From Rosenbergiella nectarea (GTDB taxonomy: Bacteria > Pseudomonadota > Gammaproteobacteria > Enterobacterales > Enterobacteriaceae): a stretch of DNA of 64,000 bases. A program made the translations under genes and the position numbers. The stretch spans positions 62,001 to 126,000 of the forward strand of contig NZ_FOGC01000009.1 of assembly GCF_900111105.1 (NCBI RefSeq). Reading direction: 5' to 3'. Positions 16,041-25,107 of this stretch are shown here, in pieces. The stretch's first letter is position 1. Every line of letters begins with the position of its first letter. The notes under the pieces were generated by a model. That model saw only the letters and a program-made list of their open reading frames with translations. It was not told the origin of the DNA and did not search any database.

Positions 16041-17261
16041 ATGCTAACCGCGCTATTCGCCGCCTTTTTGGGCGGCATTATCCTCAATCTCATGCCCTGC
16101 GTTTTTCCCGTGATCTCATTGAAGGCGCTGGGTCTTATCAACCATCAATCTGACTCTGGCCACGCCAGACGGGAGGGGATGGGCTTTTTGGTCGGCGTTG
16201 TGGTGACCATGCTGTTATTGGCAGGGATCCTGCTGGCGGCGCGTGCTGGTGGCGCGGCGGTAGGCTGGGGGTTTCAGCTTCAGTCTCCGCTAGTGATTGC
16301 CCTATTGGCTCTGGTGATGCTGGCGGCGGCCCTCAACTTACTCGGGCTGTTTGAAGTCGGACTTGCCGTACAAAATGTTGGTGCAGTCCAGACGGCACGC
16401 GGGATCTTTGCTCGCTCGGCGCTAACCGGGGCATTGGCGATCATTGTGGCGACGCCGTGCGCCGCACCGTTTATGGCCAGTGCGATAGGCTATGCATTAG
16501 TACAACCGCCTTTTGTCGCGCTATGGGTCTTTTTCTCCTTAGCCCTTGGCTTTGCTGCGCCTTTTTCGTTGATCTGTTTCTTTCCTAAACTCTCACGGTG
16601 GTTACCGAAACCGGGTGCGTGGATGCAGACCTTGAAGCATGGGTTAGCTTTTCCGATGCTAGGGGCTTATGCCTGGCTGGTATGGGTTTTTTCCCAACAG
16701 ACGGATAGCGAAGCCTTGGGTATGCTGTTGGCCGTATCGGTACTGTTTGGCTTTACCGCGTGGTTGTACGGTATTGTTCAGCGTCGACGCATGATGTCGC
16801 GTTCTTACCGTGGGTTAGCCGCGATTATCCTACTCCTGTTGGTCGCGGTGATAGCACCGGTGGTCGGAATTACCCCTAAGCAGAGTCAAGTATCAGCCGC
16901 CGCTTCGGTCAGTGAAGAAACCTGGTCGCCGCATAACGTGGCGCAGCTACGGGGTAAGGGAAAACCTATTTTTGTCGATTTTACGGCGTCTTGGTGTATT
17001 ACCTGTCAGGTTAATCAGCGCACCACGTTGTCGACTGAGGCGGTGAAACAGGCCATCTCTGCGACCGGTACGCATTTTATGGTAGCGGATTCGACGAAAT
17101 TTAATCCCGATGTCGAGGATGCGTTAGCCGAGTTTGGACAAGGTGGATTACCGATGTATTTAGTCTATCCCGCGGATGGCGGTAAGCCGGTGGTTCTCCC
17201 GCAAGTGTTGACCCCGCAAATTGTCACGCAGGCCCTACAGAAAGCGGCTAATGGCGCTTAA
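16041..17261 (+). CDS. DsbD-type transmembrane electron carrier with C-terminal thioredoxin domain
   Basis: A 406-residue protein. Residues 1-270 form a CcdA/DsbD membrane domain with the two redox cysteines in NLMPCVFPVISLKALG and ATPCAAPFMASAIG. Residues about 290-406 form a periplasmic thioredoxin domain with FTASWCITCQVN (CxxC). The N-terminal nDsbD domain of full DsbD is missing, so another partner, most simply the adjacent exported peroxiredoxin, must accept the electrons. It is followed by an overlapping ECF sigma gene (stop and start overlap by 11 bases), indicating translational coupling. Relatives have been named DsbD, ScsB or DipZ; the exact symbol is left open. Confidence 0.85.
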   Translation: MLTALFAAFLGGIILNLMPCVFPVISLKALGLINHQSDSGHARREGMGFLVGVVVTMLLLAGILLAARAGGAAVGWGFQLQSPLVIALLALVMLAAALNLLGLFEVGLAVQNVGAVQTARGIFARSALTGALAIIVATPCAAPFMASAIGYALVQPPFVALWVFFSLALGFAAPFSLICFFPKLSRWLPKPGAWMQTLKHGLAFPMLGAYAWLVWVFSQQTDSEALGMLLAVSVLFGFTAWLYGIVQRRRMMSRSYRGLAAIILLLLVAVIAPVVGITPKQSQVSAAASVSEETWSPHNVAQLRGKGKPIFVDFTASWCITCQVNQRTTLSTEAVKQAISATGTHFMVADSTKFNPDVEDALAEFGQGGLPMYLVYPADGGKPVVLPQVLTPQIVTQALQKAANGA

Positions 17262-17799
17262 CGACCACGATAAACAGCAGTGGCCAGCGCTGATGGTGCA
17301 GGCTCAACATGGCTCTCAACAGGCGTACGAACGGTTGTTGGGGGCCTTGCTGCCGGTAATCCGCACGCAAGTCAGTAAACAGATTTATGATCGAGGTCAC
17401 GTCGAGGATGTGATCCAAGATGTCTTGCTGACGCTGCATCGCGTTCGCCACACCTACGACAGTCATTATCCTTTTATGCCATGGTTACAGGCCATTATCC
17501 GGGCGCGTTGTATTGATGCGCTGCGCCGCCAAGGGTATCGCCGTTATGAGGTGGTGGACGATGACTATTGTGAGGCATCGAGTACCGCTGAGAGTCATCC
17601 GCTTGCTGATGAACACCAGTTAAGGCATTACTTACAGCAGTTACCGGCACGCCAGAGAGAGATGGTGGAATTTGTTCATCTTAACGAAAAGAGTCTCGCG
17701 GAAGCTGCCTCGCACCATCAATTATCTCTTTCGGCCGTGAAGTCTCTACTACATCGAGCGTTGGTCAATTTACGACGGTTCGGAGCGAAAAATGAGTGA
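17251..17799 (+). CDS. ECF-type RNA polymerase sigma factor
   Basis: A 182-residue sigma factor. Region 2 is seen in VEDVIQDVLLTLHRVRHTYD and PFMPWLQAIIRARCIDALRR, and region 4 in LQQLPARQREMVEFVHL with the helix-turn-helix LAEAASHHQLSLSAVKSLLHRALVNLRRF. ATG at 17251 lies inside the last codons of the DsbD-like gene, and the following anti-sigma gene overlaps by 8 bases, so the three are translationally coupled. Together with NrsF-type anti-sigma this fits ECF groups known from Caulobacter SigF. It probably controls its own operon, but I could not identify its promoter motif. Confidence 0.87.
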   Translation: MALNDHDKQQWPALMVQAQHGSQQAYERLLGALLPVIRTQVSKQIYDRGHVEDVIQDVLLTLHRVRHTYDSHYPFMPWLQAIIRARCIDALRRQGYRRYEVVDDDYCEASSTAESHPLADEHQLRHYLQQLPARQREMVEFVHLNEKSLAEAASHHQLSLSAVKSLLHRALVNLRRFGAKNE

Positions 17800-18418
17800 T
17801 CATCAGCAATTAATCAAGCAACTCTCTCACGAGATGCGGCCCGTCAACCCTCTCGCCCCGGTAGGGGTCCGTATACTTAAGTGGATTGCGGTGGCCCTTC
17901 CCTTAGCGATAGTGTCTAGTGTATTGGTGCATCGCGGGCTCACTGACTGGACCCAAGCTGGTGCCGGGCTGGCCTTAGCGCAATTAGTCCTCGCGGTGAC
18001 AATAGGCATCGCGGCGGCATGGAACGCGTTGACCTTATTGATCCCCGGACGGCATACGATCCCTACCGTGCGGTTTATTTTAGGCGGCGGACTCTGGTTA
18101 CTGCTTAACATTATGAGTATTCCGGCTCACTCCCCCGCGCCGACTCATGATCACGGGACCTTTTGCTATCTTTTTCTGATGGTGGTGAGTGCGCCCATGG
18201 TGATCACGTTGTTGTGGACGTTGCGCCAGAGTGGCGGGTTGTACAGCCAGAAGAGTCTATTGATGGCAGGGATTAGCGTGGCGGCATGGTCAGTCAGTCT
18301 TTTGTCACTGTGTCATCCAGTGCAGCAAGATCGCGTGGATTTCGCCCTGCATTGTGCTGCCGTGGCGACCATTATTGGAATAACGATGATTATCGGACGT
18401 TTTACGCGAGTGAAATGA
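17792..18418 (+). CDS. NrsF/DUF1109-family anti-sigma factor
   Basis: A 208-residue protein with six predicted membrane helices after a short cytosolic N-terminus, matching the DUF1109/NrsF family. Caulobacter NrsF restrains the sigma factor SigF and senses oxidants through periplasm-facing cysteines. Here Cys125 (GTFCYLF), Cys174 (LSLCHPV) and Cys188 (LHCAAV) are candidates; the first lies after a His-rich loop. The gene overlaps the sigma factor gene by 8 bases, as expected for equimolar expression. Name follows family; direct anti-sigma activity is inferred from context. Confidence 0.85.
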   Translation: MSDHQQLIKQLSHEMRPVNPLAPVGVRILKWIAVALPLAIVSSVLVHRGLTDWTQAGAGLALAQLVLAVTIGIAAAWNALTLLIPGRHTIPTVRFILGGGLWLLLNIMSIPAHSPAPTHDHGTFCYLFLMVVSAPMVITLLWTLRQSGGLYSQKSLLMAGISVAAWSVSLLSLCHPVQQDRVDFALHCAAVATIIGITMIIGRFTRVK

Positions 18419-18452
18419 TAACGGGCAGGCTGAGGGCCTGCCTCACTTATGC

Positions 18453-18638
18453 TTAACGCATTGAGCGTTGAATTTTTTTATCGGTATTGTATTGGCTTAA
18501 GGCATAGACTGCCCAGATGGTGGCAGGTAGCCAGCCGATCAGTGTCAGTTGTAAAATTAAGCAGATAATCCCGGCGATAGGTCGACCGATAGTGAAGAAC
18601 GTCAGCCAAGGTAAAAGTAGTGCAATAAGTAGTCTCAT
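18453..18638 (-). CDS. YqaE/Pmp3 family small membrane protein
   Basis: A 61-residue protein with two hydrophobic helices (MRLLIALLLPWLTFF, then IIGIICLILQLTLIGW-like) and the conserved IGWLPATIWAVYAL segment of the Pmp3/YqaE stress family. These proteins affect membrane potential and salt or acid tolerance in bacteria and yeast. ATG at 18638 is used because AGGAG lies just upstream; the in-frame extension to 18656 would add six residues with no ribosome binding site. It converges on the anti-sigma gene. Confidence 0.85.
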   Translation of the reverse strand: MRLLIALLLPWLTFFTIGRPIAGIICLILQLTLIGWLPATIWAVYALSQYNTDKKIQRSMR

Positions 18639-18741
18639 GATCTCTCCTGTTATCATTCCTTCACTTCAGTGTAGACGAGAAAAATACTAAGCCCTAAGTG
18701 TCATTAGCCTAATTTTTCGATCAGGGAGGCCTTAGCTGTTC

Positions 18742-19626
18742 TTAGCCAGTGACTTTACCTTGCGACCAATAGGCCATAAAGGTTGCCGTTTCACGGGTGA
18801 GCATGCACTCCTGAATCAGATAACGGCGTAAGGTTCTGACGACACTCGACTCGGCCGCCACCCAGGTACGAAAGCGGTCACAAGGTTCGGCACGTTCCCA
18901 CAAAATATCGTCGCTAAGGCTTTTCTCTTCCAACGATTGGTCAGCGCTGCAGGCGTAGTCCGGTAGCGTTAACCGCGATTGTACCGCTTGTAAGAGGGCC
19001 TGCTGTGTATCGCCATTACGCTCAGTACTGCTCCAATGAATCTTAGCAAAGTCGTAGTAAATCGGTTGAATATCCGCGGCTAAGGGTACATGAAGAAAGG
19101 CTTGCACACGGGGTGGGTTCGGTCGGCGGGCAAGATTTTCTAAAATCCCCATCGCAGCGGGCAGGGCGGTCTCATCGGCAACCAGTAAGACCTCTTGCAG
19201 CGTCGGATTTTCAAACCATTCAAACCCGCCACTGGTCGCTGCCGCCTCGGCATTGGGTACTACAATCTGTAATGAGCTACCGACTTGCGCACGCAGCGCC
19301 CAGCGTGAGGCAGGCCCAGTATCGCCATGTAGGACGAAATCGACCCACATCTCTTGTTGTGACACGTCAAGGTGGCGCAGGGTATAGGTCCGCATGGTCG
19401 GGCGCTCTGCTTTGGGGATAGCGAGAAAGGTCCCGTACCAATCTTCCGTTACGGCAAGTTTTTGGCAGGATTGATGTTCCGCCAACAGAATTTTGATGCG
19501 TTGGTCTGGCGCCTCATGTTTAATTTTATCGATATCCTCGCCGGTAAAGACGCAGCGCAATAGCGAAGGACTCAACATTTCTCGACGTTTTAACTGAAGA
19601 TCGACCACTCTATAACCTGACGCCAT
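18742..19626 (-). CDS. Siderophore-interacting protein / ferric-siderophore reductase (SIP, ViuB-like)
   Basis: A 294-residue FAD-binding-9/SIP protein. It has the flavin motif RTYTLRHLD near residue 95, a phosphate-binding HGDTGPASRWALRAQVG segment, a nucleotide-domain block LLVADETALPAAMGILE, and a C-terminal WVAAESSVVRTLRRYL. ViuB and YqjH use NAD(P)H to reduce iron from siderophores in the cytosol. ATG at 19626 follows AGGTAAG, better than GTG three codons earlier. It is divergent from dfoJ, and a Fur box precedes it, so it probably releases iron from ferrioxamine taken up through the adjacent receptor. Confidence 0.87.
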   Translation of the reverse strand: MASGYRVVDLQLKRREMLSPSLLRCVFTGEDIDKIKHEAPDQRIKILLAEHQSCQKLAVTEDWYGTFLAIPKAERPTMRTYTLRHLDVSQQEMWVDFVLHGDTGPASRWALRAQVGSSLQIVVPNAEAAATSGGFEWFENPTLQEVLLVADETALPAAMGILENLARRPNPPRVQAFLHVPLAADIQPIYYDFAKIHWSSTERNGDTQQALLQAVQSRLTLPDYACSADQSLEEKSLSDDILWERAEPCDRFRTWVAAESSVVRTLRRYLIQECMLTRETATFMAYWSQGKVTG

Positions 19627-19649
19627 ACCGATCACTTACCTATAAAAAT

Positions 19650-19668
19650 AATGATAATAATTATCATA
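19650..19668. promoter_or_regulatory. Fur box upstream of the siderophore reductase gene
   Basis: AATGATAATAATTATCATA matches the inverted-repeat Fur consensus (GATAATGATAATCATTATC) with few mismatches. It lies about 25 bases before the reductase start, in the shared intergenic region. Confidence 0.8.
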
Positions 19669-19762
19669 CACATTCAATGACTCTGCGGCTAGCGGTGGGG
19701 GAAGGGTGAAATAGTGTTTTTATGGGGAAAAACAGCTTTAAGAATATTCCTTATTGTTAATA

Positions 19763-19782
19763 CTAATCATTATCATTTAGAT
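19763..19782. promoter_or_regulatory. Fur box upstream of dfoJ
   Basis: CTAATCATTATCATTTAG resembles the Fur consensus, in particular ATCATTATCATT. It lies about 90 bases before dfoJ and would give iron-repressed control of the dfo operon. Two separate boxes suggest that each divergent promoter has its own operator. Confidence 0.75.
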
Positions 19783-19871
19783 TCTCATACCTTATAACCA
19801 CTCCACAATAATCAGTTTTACTACTGGAGTGATTCTTTTTTCTAATGGTGTAAAGGGAAATGGTGGTGTAA

Positions 19872-21401
19872 GTGTCTAAAAATAATAGCGAAAAAAACGC
19901 CTTCGAGGAGTGGTTGTTCAACGATAAAACGCTCGATGACTATCAACGTAATACTCAGTTGGCCGCTAACCTTATCAGTCAACATATGGCGAGGGTCTCT
20001 CAACCCTTTAGTGGCATTACGCCTCAAGCACTGGCGGCTGAATTTGCCGAGATCGATTTAACCCAGCCGCTTCCCTCGACAGAGGCTGCGCTGCACGAAC
20101 TGTCGCAACTCTGGTTGCGGGATGCCGTGTGGTTCCATCATCCCCGTTATATCGCGCATTTAAACTGTCCGATTACGTTACCCACCTTATTGGCCGAGCA
20201 GTTGTTAAGTGCGGTCAATACCTCAGTGGATACGTGGGATCAGAGTGCTGGGGCCACCTTGATAGAACAGAAGGTGGTGGATTGGACGTTACAGCAAATT
20301 GGCTTACCCCAGGGGAGTGAGGGTATTTTTACCAGCGGCGGCACCCAGTCAAACTTGATGGCGATGTTATTAGCGCGAGACAGTCGGGTTGCTAAAGAGA
20401 CGCCCGAACGCCTGGTTAAGCACCATGGTTTACCTGCCGAAGCCTCGCGCTGGCGTATTTTTACCTCTGCGTTAAGCCATTTTAGTATTCAGAAGTCCTG
20501 CGCCTTACTGGGGCTCGGTTATGAGGCGGTCATCGCCGTCGATTATGATGACGATTACAAGATGGACAGTACCAAATTAGCACAAGCGATGGCACAGGCA
20601 CTCGCGGAAGGATTAATTCCTATCGCGGTCGTTGCCACCGCTGGGACCACTGATTTCGGGAGCATTGATCCCTTAGCGGAGATTGCCGAGTTATGTCACC
20701 GCCACCAAGCGTGGTTCCATGTTGACGCGGCATATGGCTGCGGACTATTAACCTCAACCCAGTTCCGCCACCGTCTCACGGGTATCGAGTTAGCCGACTC
20801 GGTAACGGTGGATTACCATAAATCTTTCTTCCAAAGCGTGAGTTGCGGAGCTTTCTTTGTCCGTGAGGCCAGCCATCTGCGTCATGTCACCGTTCATGCG
20901 GATTACCTCAATCCACTCAGTGCCAAGCAGGAAGGTACACCAAATTTAGTCGATAAGAGTCTACAAACGACCCGCCGTTTCGATGCCTTAAAGATGTGGC
21001 TCAGTTTACGCATTTTGGGTCGTGAATCGTTGGGTGACGCGTTTGATCAGGTCATCGCCTTAACGGTCGAGACTCACCGTCGCTTAATCGCTTACCCGCA
21101 GCTAGAGGTACTGCATGCGCCAGAGTTAACCACCCAAGTCTTCCGCTTCCATTCTACCAGCGAGCTGAGCGCCAATCAGGTGGACGAGATTAATCAACAG
21201 ATCCGTAAAGGCCTTACTCGAAGCGGTGAAGCGATGATTGCCGCCACCAAGGTGAAGGGTAAGCAGTACTTGAAATTTACCTTACTCAATCCGACGACAT
21301 CGATAGACGAGATCCAACAAGTGATCGAAGCCTTAATCCATCGTGGTGAGGCATTGGCCGGTCAGCGACTTCAGCGTAAACAAACCGTAGGGGCCCACTA
21401 A
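19872..21401 (+). CDS. dfoJ: DfoJ, PLP-dependent lysine decarboxylase for desferrioxamine synthesis
   Basis: A 509-residue group II PLP decarboxylase. It has SGGTQSNLMAMLLARD (PLP phosphate site), AGTTDFGSIDP and HVDAAYGCG (PLP-ring Asp), and the PLP lysine in VTVDYHKSFFQS near residue 317. In the dfo pathway the enzyme makes cadaverine from lysine, the diamine backbone of desferrioxamine. The start is a GTG, as no ATG fits. The stop overlaps the next start (TAATG), so dfoJ and dfoA are translationally coupled. Fur control is inferred from the upstream box. Confidence 0.9.
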   Translation: MSKNNSEKNAFEEWLFNDKTLDDYQRNTQLAANLISQHMARVSQPFSGITPQALAAEFAEIDLTQPLPSTEAALHELSQLWLRDAVWFHHPRYIAHLNCPITLPTLLAEQLLSAVNTSVDTWDQSAGATLIEQKVVDWTLQQIGLPQGSEGIFTSGGTQSNLMAMLLARDSRVAKETPERLVKHHGLPAEASRWRIFTSALSHFSIQKSCALLGLGYEAVIAVDYDDDYKMDSTKLAQAMAQALAEGLIPIAVVATAGTTDFGSIDPLAEIAELCHRHQAWFHVDAAYGCGLLTSTQFRHRLTGIELADSVTVDYHKSFFQSVSCGAFFVREASHLRHVTVHADYLNPLSAKQEGTPNLVDKSLQTTRRFDALKMWLSLRILGRESLGDAFDQVIALTVETHRRLIAYPQLEVLHAPELTTQVFRFHSTSELSANQVDEINQQIRKGLTRSGEAMIAATKVKGKQYLKFTLLNPTTSIDEIQQVIEALIHRGEALAGQRLQRKQTVGAH

Positions 21402-22702
21402 TGTCCGAGAAAATTTATGACTTATTAGGGGTGGGGATCGGTCCATTTAACCTGAGTCTGGCTTGTCTGACCGATGCGATTACCGATATGGATGCGGTGT
21501 ATCTCGATCAAAAACCGAACTTCAATTGGCATCCAGGCATGATGCTGGAATCTGCCCATTTACAGACGCCCTTTATGGCGGATCTGGTGACCTTAGCTGA
21601 CCCTACTAGCCGCTTTAGCGTATTAAACTACCTGAAGAAGAAGGGAAAACTCTACGCGTTCTATATTCGGGAGGACTTTTTCTTACTGCGAAAGGAGTAC
21701 AACCAATACTGCCAGTGGGCGTGTGAACAGCTACCCTCATTGCAATGGAACACGCGGGTTGAACGGGTAACGCGCGATGAACAACGAGACTGCTATTGCG
21801 TTGACGCGGTGAATACCGTCAGTGGTGAACGCCAGCAATGGCTCGCTCGACATCTAGTGTTAGGCACCGGACCGACGCCATGGATGCCCGACTGGATCGA
21901 TACTTCATTAGAACAGGTGGTACATTCGGGGCATTATCTGGCGAAGAAAGAGGCTTTGCAGCAGCTATCGGCGATTACCGTGGTGGGAAGTGGCCAAAGT
22001 GCGGCAGAAATTTTCTATGATTTACTGCAAGATATCGATCAGCATGCCTATCAGTTGAATTGGGTGACACGTGCCCCGCGCTTTTTCCCGCTGGAATATA
22101 CGCGGTTAACCTTGGAGATGACCTCGCCAGAGTGGGTCGACTATTTCCATGCGTTACCCGAGGCGCAGCGCGATCGCCTGAATGCTAGCCAGAAAAATCT
22201 CTATAAGGGGATTAATGAGAGCCTGATTAACGATATTTACGAACTGCTTTATCGTAAGGATCTTGATGGCCCGTTAGCGGTGTCCCTGTGTACCGACTCC
22301 GGCCTTGTTGCCATGGAGGCTAATGGAACCCATGGACTCACCCTAACCTTATCGCACCAAGTCCTGCAGGAAGAGTTTAGCCTCGCGACCGACAGCGTCA
22401 TTATGTCGACGGGCTATACCTATCGTCCGCCTGAATTTTTAACGCCCCTGATGCCGTTAATCGAGTTCGATAGCCAGCAGCGTTATGCGGTGGGGCGAGA
22501 CTACAGTATCGATCGTCGCCATAGCCTTTTTGTTCAAAACGCCGAGCTGCACACCCATGGTTTTGTCTCGCCAGACCTAGGTATGGCCTGTTATCGCAAC
22601 TCGGTGATCCTACGCAGTATTCTGGGTCGAGAGGTGTATCCGGTCGAGAAAAAAATTGCTTTCCAAACCTTTGGACTTCCGAAGGAGGCCGTTCATGGGT
22701 GA
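21401..22702 (+). CDS. dfoA: DfoA, cadaverine N-monooxygenase
   Basis: A 433-residue flavin-dependent N-hydroxylase of the IucD/PvdA class. It has an FAD-binding GVGIGPFNLSLA at the N-terminus, an NADPH-binding TVVGSGQSAAEIFYDLL near residue 190, and a C-terminal STGYTYRPPEFL motif (D/STGY) common to these enzymes. It hydroxylates cadaverine in desferrioxamine synthesis, giving N-hydroxycadaverine. The gene overlaps both neighbours: the dfoJ stop at its start and dfoC's ATG at its stop. Confidence 0.92.
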   Translation: MSEKIYDLLGVGIGPFNLSLACLTDAITDMDAVYLDQKPNFNWHPGMMLESAHLQTPFMADLVTLADPTSRFSVLNYLKKKGKLYAFYIREDFFLLRKEYNQYCQWACEQLPSLQWNTRVERVTRDEQRDCYCVDAVNTVSGERQQWLARHLVLGTGPTPWMPDWIDTSLEQVVHSGHYLAKKEALQQLSAITVVGSGQSAAEIFYDLLQDIDQHAYQLNWVTRAPRFFPLEYTRLTLEMTSPEWVDYFHALPEAQRDRLNASQKNLYKGINESLINDIYELLYRKDLDGPLAVSLCTDSGLVAMEANGTHGLTLTLSHQVLQEEFSLATDSVIMSTGYTYRPPEFLTPLMPLIEFDSQQRYAVGRDYSIDRRHSLFVQNAELHTHGFVSPDLGMACYRNSVILRSILGREVYPVEKKIAFQTFGLPKEAVHG

Positions 22703-25037
22703 GCGTATATATAGTCTGCAACAACCTTTGGGTCATTTCACCTTGCGCCGTTGGCAAGCGGGAGATGAAAAGATGCTCCACTCTTGGGTCACTCAGCCCC
22801 ATGCGCAATTTTGGGGGATGCAGCAGCAGAGCGTGGAGCAGGTGAACGACTTCTATTTGAACATGGTTGCCCAAGACGTCAACAGTGTGCTGATAGGTTG
22901 CCTCGACGGACAGCCTTATTTCTTAATCGAATGTTATCAGGCGTTACAGGAAGAGGTAGGGGAACATTACCCTGCGCAATCTGGCGATTATGGTATGCAC
23001 CTGTTAGTGGCACCAGTAAGCACACCGATTAGCGGGTTAAGTCGGCAGATTTTCGCCACCGTAATGGAATACCTGTTTAGCCGTCCGGAGGTGGCACGAG
23101 TAGTGGTCGAACCCGATGTGAATAACCACAAAATCCATCGGCTCAATAAACAAGCGGGTTTCCGCTATCACCAGCAAATCGACCTTGGCCATAAACGCGC
23201 GTGGTTGGCGTTTTGTGCCGCGACAGATTTTTACCGAGAGAAAGCCATTATGTTAAGTACCGCGACAGTTTCATCTCCTTTTCAGCCCAACCCTAAACAC
23301 TGGCAGCAGGCGAATGGACAACTTATCCAAAAAGCGATGACTGAATTCAGCCATGAACGACTGTTAGCCCCTGAAGCGGTAACGGAAGGCGTTTGGCGCT
23401 TAACCGATACCTCGGGCGAGAATGTTTATCAGTTTGAAGGGCAGTGGCGCGCGTTAAACCACCTTTCTATTGATTGGCGGACAATAACGAAAACCCACAA
23501 GGGACAAGAGCAATCACTCGATGCGTTAACTTTTATTGTTGAATTTGCCGACCAACTGGCCATACCGGAGTCGATACTAGCGACCTATTTAGAAGAAGTC
23601 TCCAGCACACTCTGCAGCAGCCAGTTTAAGTTACAGAAAGGCAATCCGAGCAGCGAGCAACTTGCGGCGGCAGACTTTCAGACCATCGAGTCCTCGATGA
23701 CCGAAGGGCACCCTTGTTTTATTGCCAATAATGGACGTATTGGGTTTGATGCCGCAGACTACTTGGCTTATGCGCCAGAAGTGGGGGCATCCATTTATAT
23801 GCCTTGGGTCGCCGTCCATCGTAGCAATGGCCATTTTGCTGCCATTGAGGGGTTGGACTACGCCACACTTATCGAGGAGGAGTTAGGGGCTGCGCAGGTC
23901 AAAGAGTGGGAGGCTACACTGCGGTCGATGGGCGTGTTAGCGGAGGACTACCTCTTTACGCCCGTACATCCTTGGCAGTGGCAGAATAAAATCGTCACGG
24001 TATTCGCTGCTGATATCGCCCGGCAGAATATTATTTATTTAGGCGTCGCGGCCGATGCCTACCAAGCTCAGCAGTCGATACGGACTTTCTTTAACCGCAG
24101 CCAGCCGACTAAGCGTTATGTTAAAACCGCGTTATCGATTCTCAATATGGGCTTTATGCGAGGGTTATCGCCTTACTATATGGCCACGACACCTGCGGTT
24201 AACCAATGGTTAGCGAAACTCGTCGCCGAGGATAACTGGCTTAACCACTGCCGTTTTTCGATCCTCCAAGAGGTCGCCACCATCGGCTATCATCATCGCC
24301 TCTATGAGAAGGCGATCAAAAAAGATTCTGCCTACAAGAAAATGTTTGCTGCCTTATGGCGGGAAAACCCGTTAACGGGCTTAACCGATCAGCAGCGTTT
24401 AATGACGATGGCCGGATTACTTCACCGCGACGTAGAGGGTAAAGCCCTGTTAACAGCACTTATCAAGCGTTCAGGTTTAGCGCCCGCCGAGTGGATAGAC
24501 CGTTATCTTCAAGTCTATTTAAGTCCTATTTTGCACTGCTTCTATCAGTACGATTTGGTCTTTATGCCCCATGGCGAAAATCTGATCCTTATGTTAGAAG
24601 ACGACGCGCCCGTAGGCTGTTTCATGAAAGATATTGGCGAAGAGATTGCGATCTTAGACACCTCGTATGAGTTGCCGGACAAAGTACAACGTATTAAGGC
24701 TGAGGTCCCGGATGAGATGAAGTTGTTATCGATTTTTGTCGACGTGTTTAGCTGCTTCTTCCGTTTTGTCAGCGCGATCCTGGATGAAGATAGGGTGATG
24801 CAAGAAAAAGCGTTTTGGCAACGTGTTGCCGTCAGCGTTAAGCATTATCAGCAACACCATCCACAGTTCTCTGAAAAGTTTGCTCGGTTCGATCTGTTTA
24901 GCCCGACGTATGCACATTCTTGTTTAAACCGGCTGCAGTTGGCGAATAATCAGCAAATGGTGAATTTGGACGATCCAGCGAGCGCCCTGAAACTGGCTGG
25001 GGTACTGGATAACCCGATAGCCCAGTTTAAAAATTGA
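22695..25037 (+). CDS. dfoC: DfoC, acyltransferase-NIS synthetase fusion
   Basis: A 780-residue two-domain protein. Residues about 1-185 form a GNAT-type acyltransferase (GDYGMHLLVAP, VVVEPDVNNHKIHRLNKQ), which acylates N-hydroxycadaverine. Residues about 200-780 form an IucA/IucC NRPS-independent siderophore synthetase, with an ATP-site segment EGHPCFIANNGRIGFDA, HPWQWQNKI, SILNMGFMRGL, and a C-terminal FhuF-like domain. It joins and cyclises the units into desferrioxamine, as in Erwinia and Pantoea DfoC. ATG at 22695 is set by the strong AAGGAGG ribosome binding site; the 8-base overlap with dfoA suggests coupling. Confidence 0.92.
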   Translation: MGERIYSLQQPLGHFTLRRWQAGDEKMLHSWVTQPHAQFWGMQQQSVEQVNDFYLNMVAQDVNSVLIGCLDGQPYFLIECYQALQEEVGEHYPAQSGDYGMHLLVAPVSTPISGLSRQIFATVMEYLFSRPEVARVVVEPDVNNHKIHRLNKQAGFRYHQQIDLGHKRAWLAFCAATDFYREKAIMLSTATVSSPFQPNPKHWQQANGQLIQKAMTEFSHERLLAPEAVTEGVWRLTDTSGENVYQFEGQWRALNHLSIDWRTITKTHKGQEQSLDALTFIVEFADQLAIPESILATYLEEVSSTLCSSQFKLQKGNPSSEQLAAADFQTIESSMTEGHPCFIANNGRIGFDAADYLAYAPEVGASIYMPWVAVHRSNGHFAAIEGLDYATLIEEELGAAQVKEWEATLRSMGVLAEDYLFTPVHPWQWQNKIVTVFAADIARQNIIYLGVAADAYQAQQSIRTFFNRSQPTKRYVKTALSILNMGFMRGLSPYYMATTPAVNQWLAKLVAEDNWLNHCRFSILQEVATIGYHHRLYEKAIKKDSAYKKMFAALWRENPLTGLTDQQRLMTMAGLLHRDVEGKALLTALIKRSGLAPAEWIDRYLQVYLSPILHCFYQYDLVFMPHGENLILMLEDDAPVGCFMKDIGEEIAILDTSYELPDKVQRIKAEVPDEMKLLSIFVDVFSCFFRFVSAILDEDRVMQEKAFWQRVAVSVKHYQQHHPQFSEKFARFDLFSPTYAHSCLNRLQLANNQQMVNLDDPASALKLAGVLDNPIAQFKN

Positions 25038-25065
25038 TACCGATAGTCAATAAAGTCACTACAAT

Positions 25066-25089
25066 GACCGGTTATGCCGGTCTTTTTTT
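25066..25089 (+). terminator. Hairpin terminator or attenuator between dfoC and dfoS
   Basis: GACCGGTTATGCCGGTC forms a tight stem followed by seven Ts. It sits in the 70-base gap before dfoS, so exporter expression may be lower than that of the biosynthetic genes, or dfoS may have its own promoter. Confidence 0.75.
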
Positions 25090-25107
25090 CTTTTTTAGGT
25101 CTTATTT

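Noticed and set aside
19636-19871. Small frames in the siderophore intergenic region
   Set aside because: The stretch is AT-rich promoter DNA with Fur boxes. Open frames are short and lack ribosome binding sites.
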